From Pedobacter namyangjuensis (GTDB lineage Bacteria > Bacteroidota > Bacteroidia > Sphingobacteriales > Sphingobacteriaceae), in contig NZ_QMHQ01000001.1 in assembly GCF_003313325.1 (NCBI RefSeq), positions 806,001 through 870,000 on the forward strand: DNA of 64,000 bases. The letters are read 5' to 3'. A model generated the notes under the pieces. The model was not told the origin of the DNA, did no database searches, and worked only from the letters and a program-made list of their open reading frames with translations. Below, piece by piece: positions 8,726-18,226 of this stretch. Made by a program: the position numbers and the translations under genes. The first letter of the stretch is position 1. Every line of letters begins with the position of its first letter.

Positions 8726-10837
8726 TTGGCGGATATTAAAGTTGCATTAGTTGGAAATCCGAATACCGGAAAATCTACCGTTTTTAATCTACTAACCGGA
8801 TTAAATCAGAAAATAGGAAACTTTCCCGGCATTACTGTCGATAAAAAAACAGGTTTCTGTAAACTGCCAGATACTCGCACTGCTGAGATTGTAGATTTAC
8901 CTGGAACTTATAGTCTTTACCCAAAAAGTAAAGATGAGAGTATCGTTTTTCAGGTTTTAGCTGATAGAAATAACAATAGCCATCCTGATTTAATCGTGGT
9001 AATTGCCGACGCTACAAATCTTCGTCGCAACTTATTGCTTTATGCACAAGTAGCAGATTTAGGGTTGCCAACACTGCTGGTACTTAACATGGCCGACATG
9101 GCTAAGAAGGAAGGCATAGCTGTTGACGTTGATAAACTTGCCAATCGCCTAGGAATACAGGTGGTGCAAATGGCGGCAAGGAATAATGAAGGTGTAGAAC
9201 TGCTTAAAGATGCAATTGCAAATTCCACCAGAATCAGTACGCAAAATTACAGTATCAATGTTAATTCGTTTGCGCCAGAGGCGATAAATGCGATTAAACA
9301 GAAGCTAAATACTGCGAACGATTATTATGCTTTGCAGGTCTTGCATCAGCATGAACATTTAGCGAATTTTACTACCAAAGAACAAAGTGAAATAGAAGAA
9401 ATTGAGCGCAAGTTTAATTTTGATTCTTCAAAATTACAAGGTGAGGAGACGGTTGCTAGGTACAGACACTTGGGTACAATTTTAGATGGTGTAGTTACCG
9501 ATACAGGAGCAGCTAAAAAGTTTGCCAATACCGACAAGCTTGATTCGATATTAACCCATAAGGTTTGGGGATTTGCAATCTTCCTATTATTGTTGTTCAT
9601 CATATTTAATGCAATTTTCGCTTGGGCATCTTACCCAATGGATTTAATCGATGCCGGCTTCGGTTCGCTTACCGAAATGGGTCATGAGTATTTACCAGCC
9701 GGAATGTTAACTGATTTGTTTCTTGATGGCGTTGTTGCGGGTTTGGGTGGCATTGTAATTTTCATCCCTCAAATTGCGATACTATTTGCCTTTATTTCTA
9801 TTCTAGAAGATACTGGATATATGGCTAGGGTTACTTTTATGATGGATAAAGTGATGAGCAAAGTAGGTTTAAATGGTAAGTCTGTGGTGCCTATGATTGG
9901 TGGTTTGGCCTGTGCAGTTCCCTCTATTATGGCCGCAAGAAATATAGAAAGCTGGAAAGATAGGATGATAACCATTATGGTTACGCCATTGGTTAGTTGC
10001 TCGGCTCGTTTGCCGGTTTATATTCTAATTATCTCTTTAATTATACCAGAAGGAACTGTTTTTGGAATTTTTAATACGCAGGGTTTGGCTTTGATGGCTA
10101 TGTACTTGGTGGGCATGGTTGGTGCGGTTTTGGTAGCTTGGATAATGAAGTTTTTAATCAAAGCTAAGGAACGCTCGTACTTTATTATGGAGTTGCCTGT
10201 TTACCGAATGCCGAGATGGAATAATGTTTTTTTTACCGTTGTAGAAAAATCTAAAACCTTCGTTTTCGAGGCCGGTAAGGTAATTATTGCTATTTCTATC
10301 ATTTTATGGGTAATGGCATCTTTCGGTCCCGGGGATAGGTTTGAAAACATCGAGAATAAATATGCTGCAGCATTGGCTGACACTACAAAGAATACCCAGC
10401 ATATCGAAAGTTTAATTAGCAGCGAAAAATTAGAAAATTCTTATGTCGGTATTTTAGGGCATTGGATAGAACCATCAATAAGACCGTTAGGTTATGATTG
10501 GAAAATAGGCATTGCCTTAATTACTTCGTTTGCCGCCAGAGAAGCATTTGTAGGAACTATGGCTACCATTTACAGCGTAGATGGTGGAGATGAAGACACG
10601 GATACCATTAGAGAGCGTATGTTAAGCTCGATTAATAGCAGAACAGGTTTGCCGGTTTATACTTTTGCCACAGGTATTTCTTTAATGCTTTTTTACGCCT
10701 TCGCGATGCAGTGCATGAGCACGGTTGCCATCGTTTACAGAGAAACAAAATCTTGGAAGTGGCCAATTATACAGTTGGTTTACATGACTGCGATGGCTTA
10801 TTTTGCCGCATTAATTGCTTACCAATTGTTGAAATAA
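8726..10837 (+). CDS. feoB: Ferrous iron transport protein B
   Basis: A 703-residue Fe(II) permease with an N-terminal GTPase domain: G1 GNPNTGKST (residues 10-18), G2 region GITVDKKTG, G3 DLPGTY, G4 NMAD. A helical spacer domain of about 90 residues follows, then a polytopic membrane part with the two FeoB Gate segments around the Cys-containing motifs GGLACAVPSIMAARN and TPLVSCSARLPVY. The start is a TTG one base after the feoA stop; no nearby in-frame ATG exists, and the TTG gives the canonical N-terminus ADIKVALVGNPN. Together with feoA it forms a complete anaerobic/ferrous iron uptake system; no feoC is seen. Confidence 0.96.
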   Translation: MADIKVALVGNPNTGKSTVFNLLTGLNQKIGNFPGITVDKKTGFCKLPDTRTAEIVDLPGTYSLYPKSKDESIVFQVLADRNNNSHPDLIVVIADATNLRRNLLLYAQVADLGLPTLLVLNMADMAKKEGIAVDVDKLANRLGIQVVQMAARNNEGVELLKDAIANSTRISTQNYSINVNSFAPEAINAIKQKLNTANDYYALQVLHQHEHLANFTTKEQSEIEEIERKFNFDSSKLQGEETVARYRHLGTILDGVVTDTGAAKKFANTDKLDSILTHKVWGFAIFLLLLFIIFNAIFAWASYPMDLIDAGFGSLTEMGHEYLPAGMLTDLFLDGVVAGLGGIVIFIPQIAILFAFISILEDTGYMARVTFMMDKVMSKVGLNGKSVVPMIGGLACAVPSIMAARNIESWKDRMITIMVTPLVSCSARLPVYILIISLIIPEGTVFGIFNTQGLALMAMYLVGMVGAVLVAWIMKFLIKAKERSYFIMELPVYRMPRWNNVFFTVVEKSKTFVFEAGKVIIAISIILWVMASFGPGDRFENIENKYAAALADTTKNTQHIESLISSEKLENSYVGILGHWIEPSIRPLGYDWKIGIALITSFAAREAFVGTMATIYSVDGGDEDTDTIRERMLSSINSRTGLPVYTFATGISLMLFYAFAMQCMSTVAIVYRETKSWKWPIIQLVYMTAMAYFAALIAYQLLK

Positions 10838-10997
10838 CTTAGGTTTCTTTAATTGCCTGTTTGCAAAGCTTTTCTATTTAAGAGGAATTTAACATCAAGT
10901 AATTGAAGAATAGGTCTTGTCTTGTTTCTGTTAAATCGAGGAGCTGTGGTTACGCCTTGGAAGACGAGTTTGTTAAAAAAATGGTTAATTTTAAAGC

Positions 10998-11609
10998 GTG
11001 AATAAAGTTGATGTTTTAGCGCAATACATGCCTGCAGATGCTGCTCCAATTATTTCTAAATGGATCGATTACTTTCAATGCGAATTTAAAATCTCTAAGG
11101 GTAGGACAACTAAACTCGGCGATTACAGACATCCGTTTAAAGATAAGGGGCACAAAATATCCGTTAATAACAACCTGAATCCTTTTGCTTTTTTAGTTAC
11201 AACTGTACATGAGTTTGCGCATTTGCTTACTTGGAATGATCATAAAAATAAGGTGAAGCCTCATGGTGCAGAATGGAAGCACAATTTCAAAAGGATGATG
11301 AATCCTTTCTTCGATTTAAATGTATTCCCGTCAGATATTCATCAGACTATTATTACTTACCTTAATAATCCATCGGCATCAAGCTGTACAGATTTAAGCC
11401 TTGCTAGAGCGTTAAAAAAGTATGATCCTGTTATCAATACAATCCGCGTAGAAGAATTGCCACACGATACGGTTTTTGTGCTAAAAGATGGCAGGAGATT
11501 TAAAAAAGGAGAAAGAATGCGTAAACGCTATCGTTGTCTGTGTTTAGATAATGGAAACGTTTATCTGTTTAACCCACTTGCCGAAGTATTTTTAGCAACT
11601 GGTACGTAA
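10998..11609 (+). CDS. SprT-like zinc-metalloprotease-fold protein
   Basis: A 203-residue protein with the SprT-like active-site signature HEFAH at residues 71-75 and a downstream His (KPHGAEWK, His 89) that could be the third zinc ligand. The C-terminal part (FVLKDGRRFKKGERMRKRYRCLCLDNGNVYLF) resembles the small beta/zinc-ribbon-like tail of bacterial SprT homologues, although only the CLC pair of cysteines is present. Eukaryotic relatives (Spartan) degrade DNA-protein crosslinks; the bacterial role is not established. The start is GTG at 10998; no in-frame ATG precedes it. Its last 49 bases overlap the convergent lipoprotein gene. Confidence 0.8.
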   Translation: MNKVDVLAQYMPADAAPIISKWIDYFQCEFKISKGRTTKLGDYRHPFKDKGHKISVNNNLNPFAFLVTTVHEFAHLLTWNDHKNKVKPHGAEWKHNFKRMMNPFFDLNVFPSDIHQTIITYLNNPSASSCTDLSLARALKKYDPVINTIRVEELPHDTVFVLKDGRRFKKGERMRKRYRCLCLDNGNVYLFNPLAEVFLATGT

Positions 11610-12376
11610 ATAGCTTCTTGATCTTTAACTACCCAATCTATATCAAGTTTCTGATTTTTAAATTGGATAGGATTATTTAGCAAGCTATCAATAAAGCCAT
11701 CCTTTTCGTTTACTAAAATACTTGCGCTGTAACCATTCTGCATTTTACTTTTTAGTACGATGTATCTAGAATCCGGATAAGTTGTAATGTTTTCAAACAC
11801 CATATCAAATTTATCAGTCCCCGCTAAAACATCATTTAAAGAGGCTATGTTGTCCAAAATAGATTTATCGCTTTTTGGATTTTTACTCAATGGGATGTCA
11901 ATAAAGGGCAACGATTTAATTTCGCCTCCGGCAGATGCGGTTCTGCTATCTGTTTTAAAAATTGTGTTGCTACGCAAAAACGTTCGTGAGTCTTTAAAAA
12001 CGTTTCCATCATCGGCGGCCAACATTGTACTGTTGCTTTGCAATACTAAGCTGTCATTTCTTAAATAATATTTTTTCAGGTTACTGTTTATTCCACCATT
12101 GTTGGCATGCTCTACTAAAAGTACTGTCCGGTTGTTATCACTATAACTTTCTACGTAGAACGATAAATCGCCAAGCATATAGACGAGGCTAGTTCTTTTG
12201 CTAAGAGTAGGTAATATTTTGTCGATAGAATCTGCATAGCCGACAATGGTTTTTGCATTTAAGTCGGTTGCAAATTCATCACCTAAGCCAGCCTGCGGGT
12301 GATCGGATTTTATTTTGTTACAGCCCAGAATTGTACTAAATAGGCAAGCAACAGCTAAAAAATATACAGTTTTCAT
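11561..12376 (-). CDS. Hypothetical lipoprotein
   Basis: A 271-residue protein with a lipoprotein signal peptide (hydrophobic VYFLAVACLFSTILGC, lipidated Cys at residue 19), so probably anchored in the periplasm or outer membrane. I do not recognise the domain. The mature part is mixed alpha/beta with a YADSIDKILPTLSKRTSLVYMLGDLSFYVESYS segment and no obvious catalytic motif. It converges on the SprT-like gene and the two coding regions overlap by 49 bp at their 3' ends. A short spacer separates its start from the 3' end of the E1 gene, which is on the same strand further right. Confidence 0.7.
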   Translation of the reverse strand: MKTVYFLAVACLFSTILGCNKIKSDHPQAGLGDEFATDLNAKTIVGYADSIDKILPTLSKRTSLVYMLGDLSFYVESYSDNNRTVLLVEHANNGGINSNLKKYYLRNDSLVLQSNSTMLAADDGNVFKDSRTFLRSNTIFKTDSRTASAGGEIKSLPFIDIPLSKNPKSDKSILDNIASLNDVLAGTDKFDMVFENITTYPDSRYIVLKSKMQNGYSASILVNEKDGFIDSLLNNPIQFKNQKLDIDWVVKDQEAIYVPVAKNTSASGLNR

Positions 12377-12445
12377 AATCCCAAATAAGTAAGATGCCTT
12401 ATTTAGTAAGTGGCTATTATCGTGCCAATAGGAGGCTGTGGTAAT

Positions 12446-14422
12446 TTAGTAAGCTAATAAATTTTCAATTGTTTCTCCTAATCTAGATTTTGCTAAGAAG
12501 CTATCCTCCAATATTTTGCTCATCGGTATTGCGGTATCTAAACTTGCGCAACGCATTACCGGCGCATCTAAATACTTAAAACAATGCTCTGCAATGTGTG
12601 CACTTAGCTCCGCCCCAAAGCCAGAGCTTAAAGTGTCTTCGTGTAAAATAAGCACCCGTCCAGTTGCTTTTACCGTTTTTTCAACTGTTTCCTTGTCCCA
12701 AGGTTGCAAACTAACCAAATCTACTAAAGTAGCGCTGATAGTTGGGTTTTCTTTTAAGTATGCCAATGCCCAATGTACGCCTAAACCATATGTGATTACA
12801 GTTAACTGATTGCCTTGCTTTAATACATTTGCTTTGCCAATCTCTACAGTATAATAACCATCTGGTACCATGCCCGTTAAACTACGGTACAAGTACTTAT
12901 GTTCGAAATAAATTACCGGGTTTGGATCCTCTACTGCCGCTATTAACAAGCCCTTTGCATCGTAAGGAAATGCTGGATAAACGACTTTTAAACCAGGAGT
13001 TTTGGTAAACCAAGCCTCGTTACTTTGAGAGTGGAAAGGTCCGGCGCCTGTTCCGGCACCAGTAGGCATGCGCACCACTACATCGGCCTTTTCGCCCCAA
13101 CGGTAATGAGTTTTTGCCAGGTTATTTACAATTTGGTTAAATCCGCAGGTTACAAAATCGGCAAATTGCATTTCTACAATTGCTTTTGCGCCATTAATTG
13201 ATAAACCTAAACCTGTACCAACAATTGCCGACTCGCAAATAGGCGTGTTCCTAACCCTAGCTTTGCCAAAGGCTGAAACAAAGCCATCGGTTATTTTAAA
13301 AGCACCGCCGTATTCTGCTACATCCTGCCCCATAATTACTAGCTCTGGGTAACGTTGCATAGCCTGTTTTAAGCCATCGCTAATCGCATCTAGATACCGA
13401 ATTTCCTTCTCTTCGCCGGTTGGCGAAACCACATTTTGTTGATAGGGAAAATACATGTCTTCTTGCTCGACAGTTGGGTTGGCTATAGGTTCGGTTTCTG
13501 CAAAAGCTTCTTCAACTTCGTTTTCTATATCACGCTTAAAACCAATTTTTATCGATGCTATTAAATCTTCGTTCAAAACTCCCTGTGTTAAAAGGAAGTT
13601 TTCAAAATTCTTTACCGGATCTTTTTTGCCCCATTCATCAAAAAGCGCTTGCGGAACATATTTAGTTCCTGATGCTTCTTCGTGCCCACGCATCCTAAAT
13701 GTTAAACATTCTACTAAAACAGGTCTAGGATTTTCTCTTATGCTTTCTGCTATTTCAGTTATCTTATCATAAACTTCCAAGATATTATTCCCATCAATCT
13801 TAAAACCCTCCATACCATAACCGATAGCTTTATCCACTAGGTTTTCACATTTAAATTGTTCGTTCTTTGGTGTAGATAAGCCATATCCATTATTTTCGAT
13901 GATGAAAATTACGGGTAAATCCCAAACTGCAGCTACGTTTAAGGCTTCATGAAAATCACCTTCGCTGGTAGCGCCTTCGCCAGTAAAAACAAGTGTGGCT
14001 TTTTTTCTGTCGGCAATTAAATCTGCTAAGGCAATTCCATCGGCTAAAGCCAATTGTGGGCCTAAATGAGAGATCATGCCTACGATTTTATAGTCTTGTG
14101 TTCCGAAGTGGAAGGAGCGATCTCGGCCTTTTGTAAAACCAGATATTTTGCCCTGCCATTGCGCCATTAATTTTTTTAGCGGGATGTTTCTACTTGTAAA
14201 AACGCCTAAATTGCGGTGCATTGGTAAAATGTATTCATCGCTCTGCATAGCTAAGGTGGTACCAACAGCTATCGCTTCTTGCCCAATACCAGAAAACCAT
14301 TTGCCAATTCGACCTTGACGTAAAAGAATAAGCATTTTCTCCTCCACCATACGTGGATAAAGTAGTGTTTTATAAAGCGCTAAAAGTTTAGCGTCATCCT
14401 TATCTTTTCTATCGAACTGCAT
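12446..14422 (-). CDS. Fused alpha/beta E1 component of a 2-oxoacid (branched-chain type) dehydrogenase
   Basis: A 658-residue thiamine-diphosphate enzyme in which the alpha and beta E1 subunits are one polypeptide. The alpha half (residues 1-330) carries the ThDP/Mg motif GEGATSEGDFHEALN ending in NN. The beta half (from about residue 335, RYLDAISDGLKQAMQRYPELVIMGQDV) carries MQFADF and the FEHKYLYR segment. Such fusions are typical of Bacteroidota 2-oxoisovalerate dehydrogenase E1 and decarboxylate branched-chain keto acids for branched-chain acyl-CoA and fatty-acid synthesis. The substrate is inferred from family resemblance. The ATG at 14422 is chosen over an upstream GTG (14446) because MQFDRKDKDDAKLL is the usual N-terminus. 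E2 and E3 genes are not in the window. Confidence 0.87.
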   Translation of the reverse strand: MQFDRKDKDDAKLLALYKTLLYPRMVEEKMLILLRQGRIGKWFSGIGQEAIAVGTTLAMQSDEYILPMHRNLGVFTSRNIPLKKLMAQWQGKISGFTKGRDRSFHFGTQDYKIVGMISHLGPQLALADGIALADLIADRKKATLVFTGEGATSEGDFHEALNVAAVWDLPVIFIIENNGYGLSTPKNEQFKCENLVDKAIGYGMEGFKIDGNNILEVYDKITEIAESIRENPRPVLVECLTFRMRGHEEASGTKYVPQALFDEWGKKDPVKNFENFLLTQGVLNEDLIASIKIGFKRDIENEVEEAFAETEPIANPTVEQEDMYFPYQQNVVSPTGEEKEIRYLDAISDGLKQAMQRYPELVIMGQDVAEYGGAFKITDGFVSAFGKARVRNTPICESAIVGTGLGLSINGAKAIVEMQFADFVTCGFNQIVNNLAKTHYRWGEKADVVVRMPTGAGTGAGPFHSQSNEAWFTKTPGLKVVYPAFPYDAKGLLIAAVEDPNPVIYFEHKYLYRSLTGMVPDGYYTVEIGKANVLKQGNQLTVITYGLGVHWALAYLKENPTISATLVDLVSLQPWDKETVEKTVKATGRVLILHEDTLSSGFGAELSAHIAEHCFKYLDAPVMRCASLDTAIPMSKILEDSFLAKSRLGETIENLLAY

Positions 14423-14505
14423 ATTTGGTTGGTATTTATAAAACACTTAGAATCTAGCTCCTAAATTCTAAGTTACAATTTGATTTCGAAATCTAAACTC
14501 CAGAT

Positions 14506-15894
14506 TTAAGACTCTGGATTTTTCTTTGCGTCTTCCCATTGTTTAGCGAAAGATTTTTGAGCTACTTCTGGCATCTCTCTGTATTTACCCCAGCTTTTTT
14601 TGAAAAATGTTTTTAGGAAGAAATTTTTCATTTTGCCACCTAACATGTCCATGAGCTTACGATTTTTCATGCCTTTTTTCCAGATGTTCCAACCAATTTC
14701 TTCGGTTTTAGTGTTTTCATGCTGGCTGGCTGCATCTCTTCTATTAAGCAATAACATTTTATGGATATCAATTTTAACTGGGCAAACTTCAGAACATTTT
14801 CCGCACAAGCTAGAGGCATAGCTAAGATGCTTAAACTCTTTCATCCCTTTAAAATGAGGCGTAATAATAGAGCCAATTGGTCCACTGTAAGTGGTATCAT
14901 AAGTATGGCCACCAATATTTTTGTAAACCGGGCAAGCATTTAAGCATGCACCGCAACGGATGCAATACAAAGCTTGGCGTTGTTCTTTTTGTGCCAAAAG
15001 ATTGGTTCTGCCATTATCTAAAAGCACCACATACATTTCTTCAGGTCCGTCGGTTTCATTTGCCTGGCGAGGACCACTTAACAAAGTATTGTAAACCGTT
15101 AAATTTTGCCCAGTTCCATGGCTGGCAAGTAAGGGCCAAAATAAGTCTAAATCTGCGATAGATGGAATTACCTTTTCTATGCCAACAATGGCAATATGTA
15201 TTTTAGGGAATGTTGTACATAAGCGAGCATTTCCTTCGTTTTCCGTTAGCGCTACGCTACCAGTGTCGGCCACTAAAAAATTGCCTCCAGAGATACCAAT
15301 ATCGGCTGTCAGATATTTTTCTCTTAATAATTCTCTCGCTTTTTGTGTAAGTTGCTCAGGCGTGGCATCAACAGGGGTGCCAAATTTATCGTGAAATAAT
15401 TGTGCAATTTCTACCTTGCTTAAGTGCATGGCTGGTGTAACAATATGATAAGGCTTTTGCCCCAAAAGCTGTACAATGTATTCACCTAAATCACTTTCTA
15501 ACGATTCTATTTCATTCTTTTCCAGAAACTCATTTAAATGAATTTCTTCGGTAGTCATAGATTTAGATTTTATAACCGTTTTTCCGCCACTTCTTTTAAT
15601 GATATTTAGGATTTCGGTTTGCGCTTCTTCAACGTCATTTGCCCAGATAACCTTGCCACCACGTTTTTGGAAATTAGATTCAAATTCTGGTAAAAATTTA
15701 TCTAAATTTTCCATCACACGCCATTTGGTAACATGTGCCTTCTTTTTAGACTGCTCCAAATTTTCGAATTTAGACAAACCCCTTTCTACAGCAGCATTAT
15801 ATTTTCCAATATTATGATTGATGGTATTACGATGAGGGATGTCAAAAGCTTTTTCATCGGCTTTTGTTATAAATTCTTCGGCAGTATTGATCAT
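14506..15894 (-). CDS. lutB: LutB-like iron-sulfur lactate-utilization protein
   Basis: A 462-residue protein with an N-terminal LUD domain (about residues 60-300, with ADIGISGGNFLVADTGSVALTENEGN) and a ferredoxin-like domain. The two cysteine clusters CIRCGACLNACP and CGKCSEVCP would bind two 4Fe-4S centres. LutB is the middle subunit of the LutABC L-lactate dehydrogenase. lutA and lutC are not adjacent here, so the partners must lie elsewhere or the role differs. The start is set at the ATG 15894; the codon six bases upstream is TTG. The gene is followed by the E1 gene on the same strand across an 83-nt spacer that is itself 7-nt periodic. Confidence 0.88.
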   Translation of the reverse strand: MINTAEEFITKADEKAFDIPHRNTINHNIGKYNAAVERGLSKFENLEQSKKKAHVTKWRVMENLDKFLPEFESNFQKRGGKVIWANDVEEAQTEILNIIKRSGGKTVIKSKSMTTEEIHLNEFLEKNEIESLESDLGEYIVQLLGQKPYHIVTPAMHLSKVEIAQLFHDKFGTPVDATPEQLTQKARELLREKYLTADIGISGGNFLVADTGSVALTENEGNARLCTTFPKIHIAIVGIEKVIPSIADLDLFWPLLASHGTGQNLTVYNTLLSGPRQANETDGPEEMYVVLLDNGRTNLLAQKEQRQALYCIRCGACLNACPVYKNIGGHTYDTTYSGPIGSIITPHFKGMKEFKHLSYASSLCGKCSEVCPVKIDIHKMLLLNRRDAASQHENTKTEEIGWNIWKKGMKNRKLMDMLGGKMKNFFLKTFFKKSWGKYREMPEVAQKSFAKQWEDAKKNPES

Positions 15895-15987
15895 CTTCAA
15901 AGATAAAAAGATTTAAGCTAACGTATAAGCTACAAACGCTAAATACAGTGCCGTTAATGCATGGATTCTAAAAAAGTTTTAAACAAA

Positions 15988-16018
15988 AAAGCCGATGGCG
16001 GTTAACCATCGGCTTTTT
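15988..16018 (-). terminator. Intrinsic terminator of the M28 peptidase gene
   Basis: Symmetric stem with arms AAGCCGATGG and CCATCGGCTT around a 7-nt loop, flanked by A-runs on the left and T-runs on the right, so it could act on both strands. It lies 17 bases beyond the stop of the minus-strand peptidase gene. Confidence 0.8.
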
Positions 16019-16034
16019 ATATCATTATAAACTA

Positions 16035-17669
16035 TTATTTAGTTTTTGGCGTACCGTCTTCGTTTTTATTAACAACTGGACGATTTGCACCATTAGCTAA
16101 TTCCCAAGCAGTGAAATAAACTAATTGAGATCTTTTTGCCAACATTGGGAAATCGATTTTGCTAACCTCATCTCCAGGTTGGTGGTAATCTTTGTGCGTA
16201 CCGTTAAAGTAGAAAATTACCGGAATACCGAACTTAGCAAAGTTGTAGTGATCTGAACGATAGTAGAAACGGTTTGGATCTGTACGGTTGTTATATTTTT
16301 CGTCCATAACAATATTTACATAATCTGCATTTGCTTTTTTGCTAACATTATCTAAATCATCGCTTAACATATTAGAACCAATAATGTAAACGAAGTTATT
16401 GTCGCCTGGGCGAGCATCGTCACCACGACCAATCATATCGATATTTAAGTTTGCAATAGTGTTAGCGATAGGGAATACAGGGTATTCTGAATACCACTCA
16501 GAACCTAATAAACCTTTTTCCTCGCCACATACTGTCATAAATAAAATACTGCGTTTCGGGCCATGACCAGCTTTTTTAGCTTTAGCAAAAGCCTCAGCCA
16601 ATAATAAAACGCCAGTAGTTCCAGAACCATCATCATCAGCACCGTTGTTAACTTTATCAACGGCGTTTGGATCTTTAACTAATCCAATATGGTCATAGTG
16701 GCCAGTAACCACCAATACTTCGTTTTTTAATTTCGGATCAGAACCTTCCAAGAAACCTAAAACGTTTTCCGCTCTTAAAACAGTTTCTTTAATGCTTGCT
16801 GCAAAAGTAACCGGAGTATTGATTACAACAGTTGCAGGTTTAACACTTTCTGTGATCGCTTTTTTAGCAGCATCTACTGTAGTGTTAGCACCAGATAGAA
16901 TTTGATTTGCTACAGCAGTGCCAATTGTAACAACTGGAATAGGAGCTACAGTAGGTGTTGCATTTTTCTTTTTATCGTATTTTAAACCTTCAGAACCACC
17001 GGTTAAGTAAGCTTTAAGTCGTGGATTTATATTGTCTACTGATGGTTCGATAACCAATACACCAGCGGCTTTTTTCTCTGTTAAATATTTGATTTTGTTT
17101 TGTAAGCTACCAACACTACTTGGTGCTCTTCTGCCACCTTGTGCAGGTGCTTCTGCAGGTTTTGCAGTTGGATCTCCGCTAGAGAAAACCATAACAACTT
17201 TACCAGCAACATCCTGGCCAGCATATTCATCAAAACCATCTTTGCTAATACCAAAACCGGCAAAAATAACAGCGTTAGCTTTAACGTCGAAACCAGCATC
17301 GCCTACAGCGTTAGGCATTATATAAAAATCTTTAAGATTCTCTTTTGCTTGTCCGTTTACAGTTAAAGTAGTTTTATCTAGTTTTTTTGTAGAAAAGCCA
17401 ACGTTTTGAAAATATGGATCTTTACCGCCTTTAACTGGACCGGTTAAGCCGAAACTTTTAAACTGTTTTTTGATATAATCGGCAGCCATCCAAGCGCCTT
17501 TAGTGCCAGTCTCTCTGCCTTCGTATTCATCAGATGCAAGGATAGAAAGGTGGTCATAGCCTCTATCTTTATTGATAGTTTGACTATACTTGATAGCGTT
17601 TTTGTCTTGCGCTACCGCACTGAAAGTTAGCATTACTGCCAAACCAGTGTATAGAAATTGTTTTTTCAT
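16035..17669 (-). CDS. Secreted M28-family zinc aminopeptidase with PA domain
   Basis: A 544-residue exported peptidase. The start is placed at the ATG 17669, which gives a clean signal peptide (KKQFLYTGLAVMLTFSAVAQ); a longer frame reaching 17780 would overlap rpiB and lacks a signal. A PA (protease-associated) insert lies at about residues 125-250. The dinuclear-zinc site is visible in order: GHYDHIG, the NNGADDDGSGT loop, CGEEKGLLGSEWY, NIDMIGR and YYRSDHYNFAKFGIPVIFYFNGTHKDYHQPGD. Members remove N-terminal residues from peptides in the periplasm or outside the cell. A terminator follows. Confidence 0.92.
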   Translation of the reverse strand: MKKQFLYTGLAVMLTFSAVAQDKNAIKYSQTINKDRGYDHLSILASDEYEGRETGTKGAWMAADYIKKQFKSFGLTGPVKGGKDPYFQNVGFSTKKLDKTTLTVNGQAKENLKDFYIMPNAVGDAGFDVKANAVIFAGFGISKDGFDEYAGQDVAGKVVMVFSSGDPTAKPAEAPAQGGRRAPSSVGSLQNKIKYLTEKKAAGVLVIEPSVDNINPRLKAYLTGGSEGLKYDKKKNATPTVAPIPVVTIGTAVANQILSGANTTVDAAKKAITESVKPATVVINTPVTFAASIKETVLRAENVLGFLEGSDPKLKNEVLVVTGHYDHIGLVKDPNAVDKVNNGADDDGSGTTGVLLLAEAFAKAKKAGHGPKRSILFMTVCGEEKGLLGSEWYSEYPVFPIANTIANLNIDMIGRGDDARPGDNNFVYIIGSNMLSDDLDNVSKKANADYVNIVMDEKYNNRTDPNRFYYRSDHYNFAKFGIPVIFYFNGTHKDYHQPGDEVSKIDFPMLAKRSQLVYFTAWELANGANRPVVNKNEDGTPKTK

Positions 17670-17733
17670 CAGTTTTATTTGTTTAAGTATTGGTAATGCT
17701 GTTGCCAACCTTACCTTGTTAGGTGTTTTTTTA

Positions 17734-18174
17734 TTAGCAAGAAATTTTGTAAACTCTTGTTCCGTGTCTTCCACCTTCAAACGCTGTGGTTAAAAAAGTA
17801 GTTGTCATTTCCTTTGCAAGTTCTTCGCTTACAAACCTAGCCGGGATGCATAAAATGTTTGCATTGTTGTGTTGCCTAGCCAAAGCAGCAATATCATTTT
17901 GCCAACAAATGGCGGCTCTAATACCTTGATGTTTATTAGCAGTTATTGCAACGCCGTTAGCACTACCACAAACTAAAATACCAAAATCGAACAAGCCATT
18001 TTCAACAGCCTCGGCAACAGGGTGAGCAAAATCTGGATAATCTACCGAATCGTTACTGTAAGTGCCAAAATCCTTAACTTCGTAATTAGCTAAAAATTCT
18101 TTTACCAATTCTTTATAATCGAATCCGGCATGATCAGAGCCAATGGCAATTTTAAGTTTGTTTTCTGTAGGCAT
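17734..18174 (-). CDS. rpiB: Ribose-5-phosphate isomerase B
   Basis: A 146-residue RpiB/LacA-LacB family enzyme interconverting ribose 5-phosphate and ribulose 5-phosphate in the pentose-phosphate pathway. The motifs are IGSDHAGFDYKE at the N-terminus, YPDFAHPVAEAVE, and the catalytic Cys segment LVCGSANGVAITANKHQGIRAA. The ATG at 18174 is preferred to the TTG two codons upstream. The gene is upstream of the secreted peptidase on the same strand, and there is no sign of a functional link. Confidence 0.94.
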   Translation of the reverse strand: MPTENKLKIAIGSDHAGFDYKELVKEFLANYEVKDFGTYSNDSVDYPDFAHPVAEAVENGLFDFGILVCGSANGVAITANKHQGIRAAICWQNDIAALARQHNNANILCIPARFVSEELAKEMTTTFLTTAFEGGRHGTRVYKISC

Positions 18175-18226
18175 TTTCAAATTTAGATAGAATTATAAAT
18201 ATAAAGCGTAAATTTTTTGTTGCTCG

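Noticed and set aside
17670..17780. Longer N-terminus for the M28 peptidase starting at 17780
   Set aside because: It would overlap rpiB by 47 bases and add a segment without signal-peptide features; the ATG at 17669 gives a clean signal peptide.
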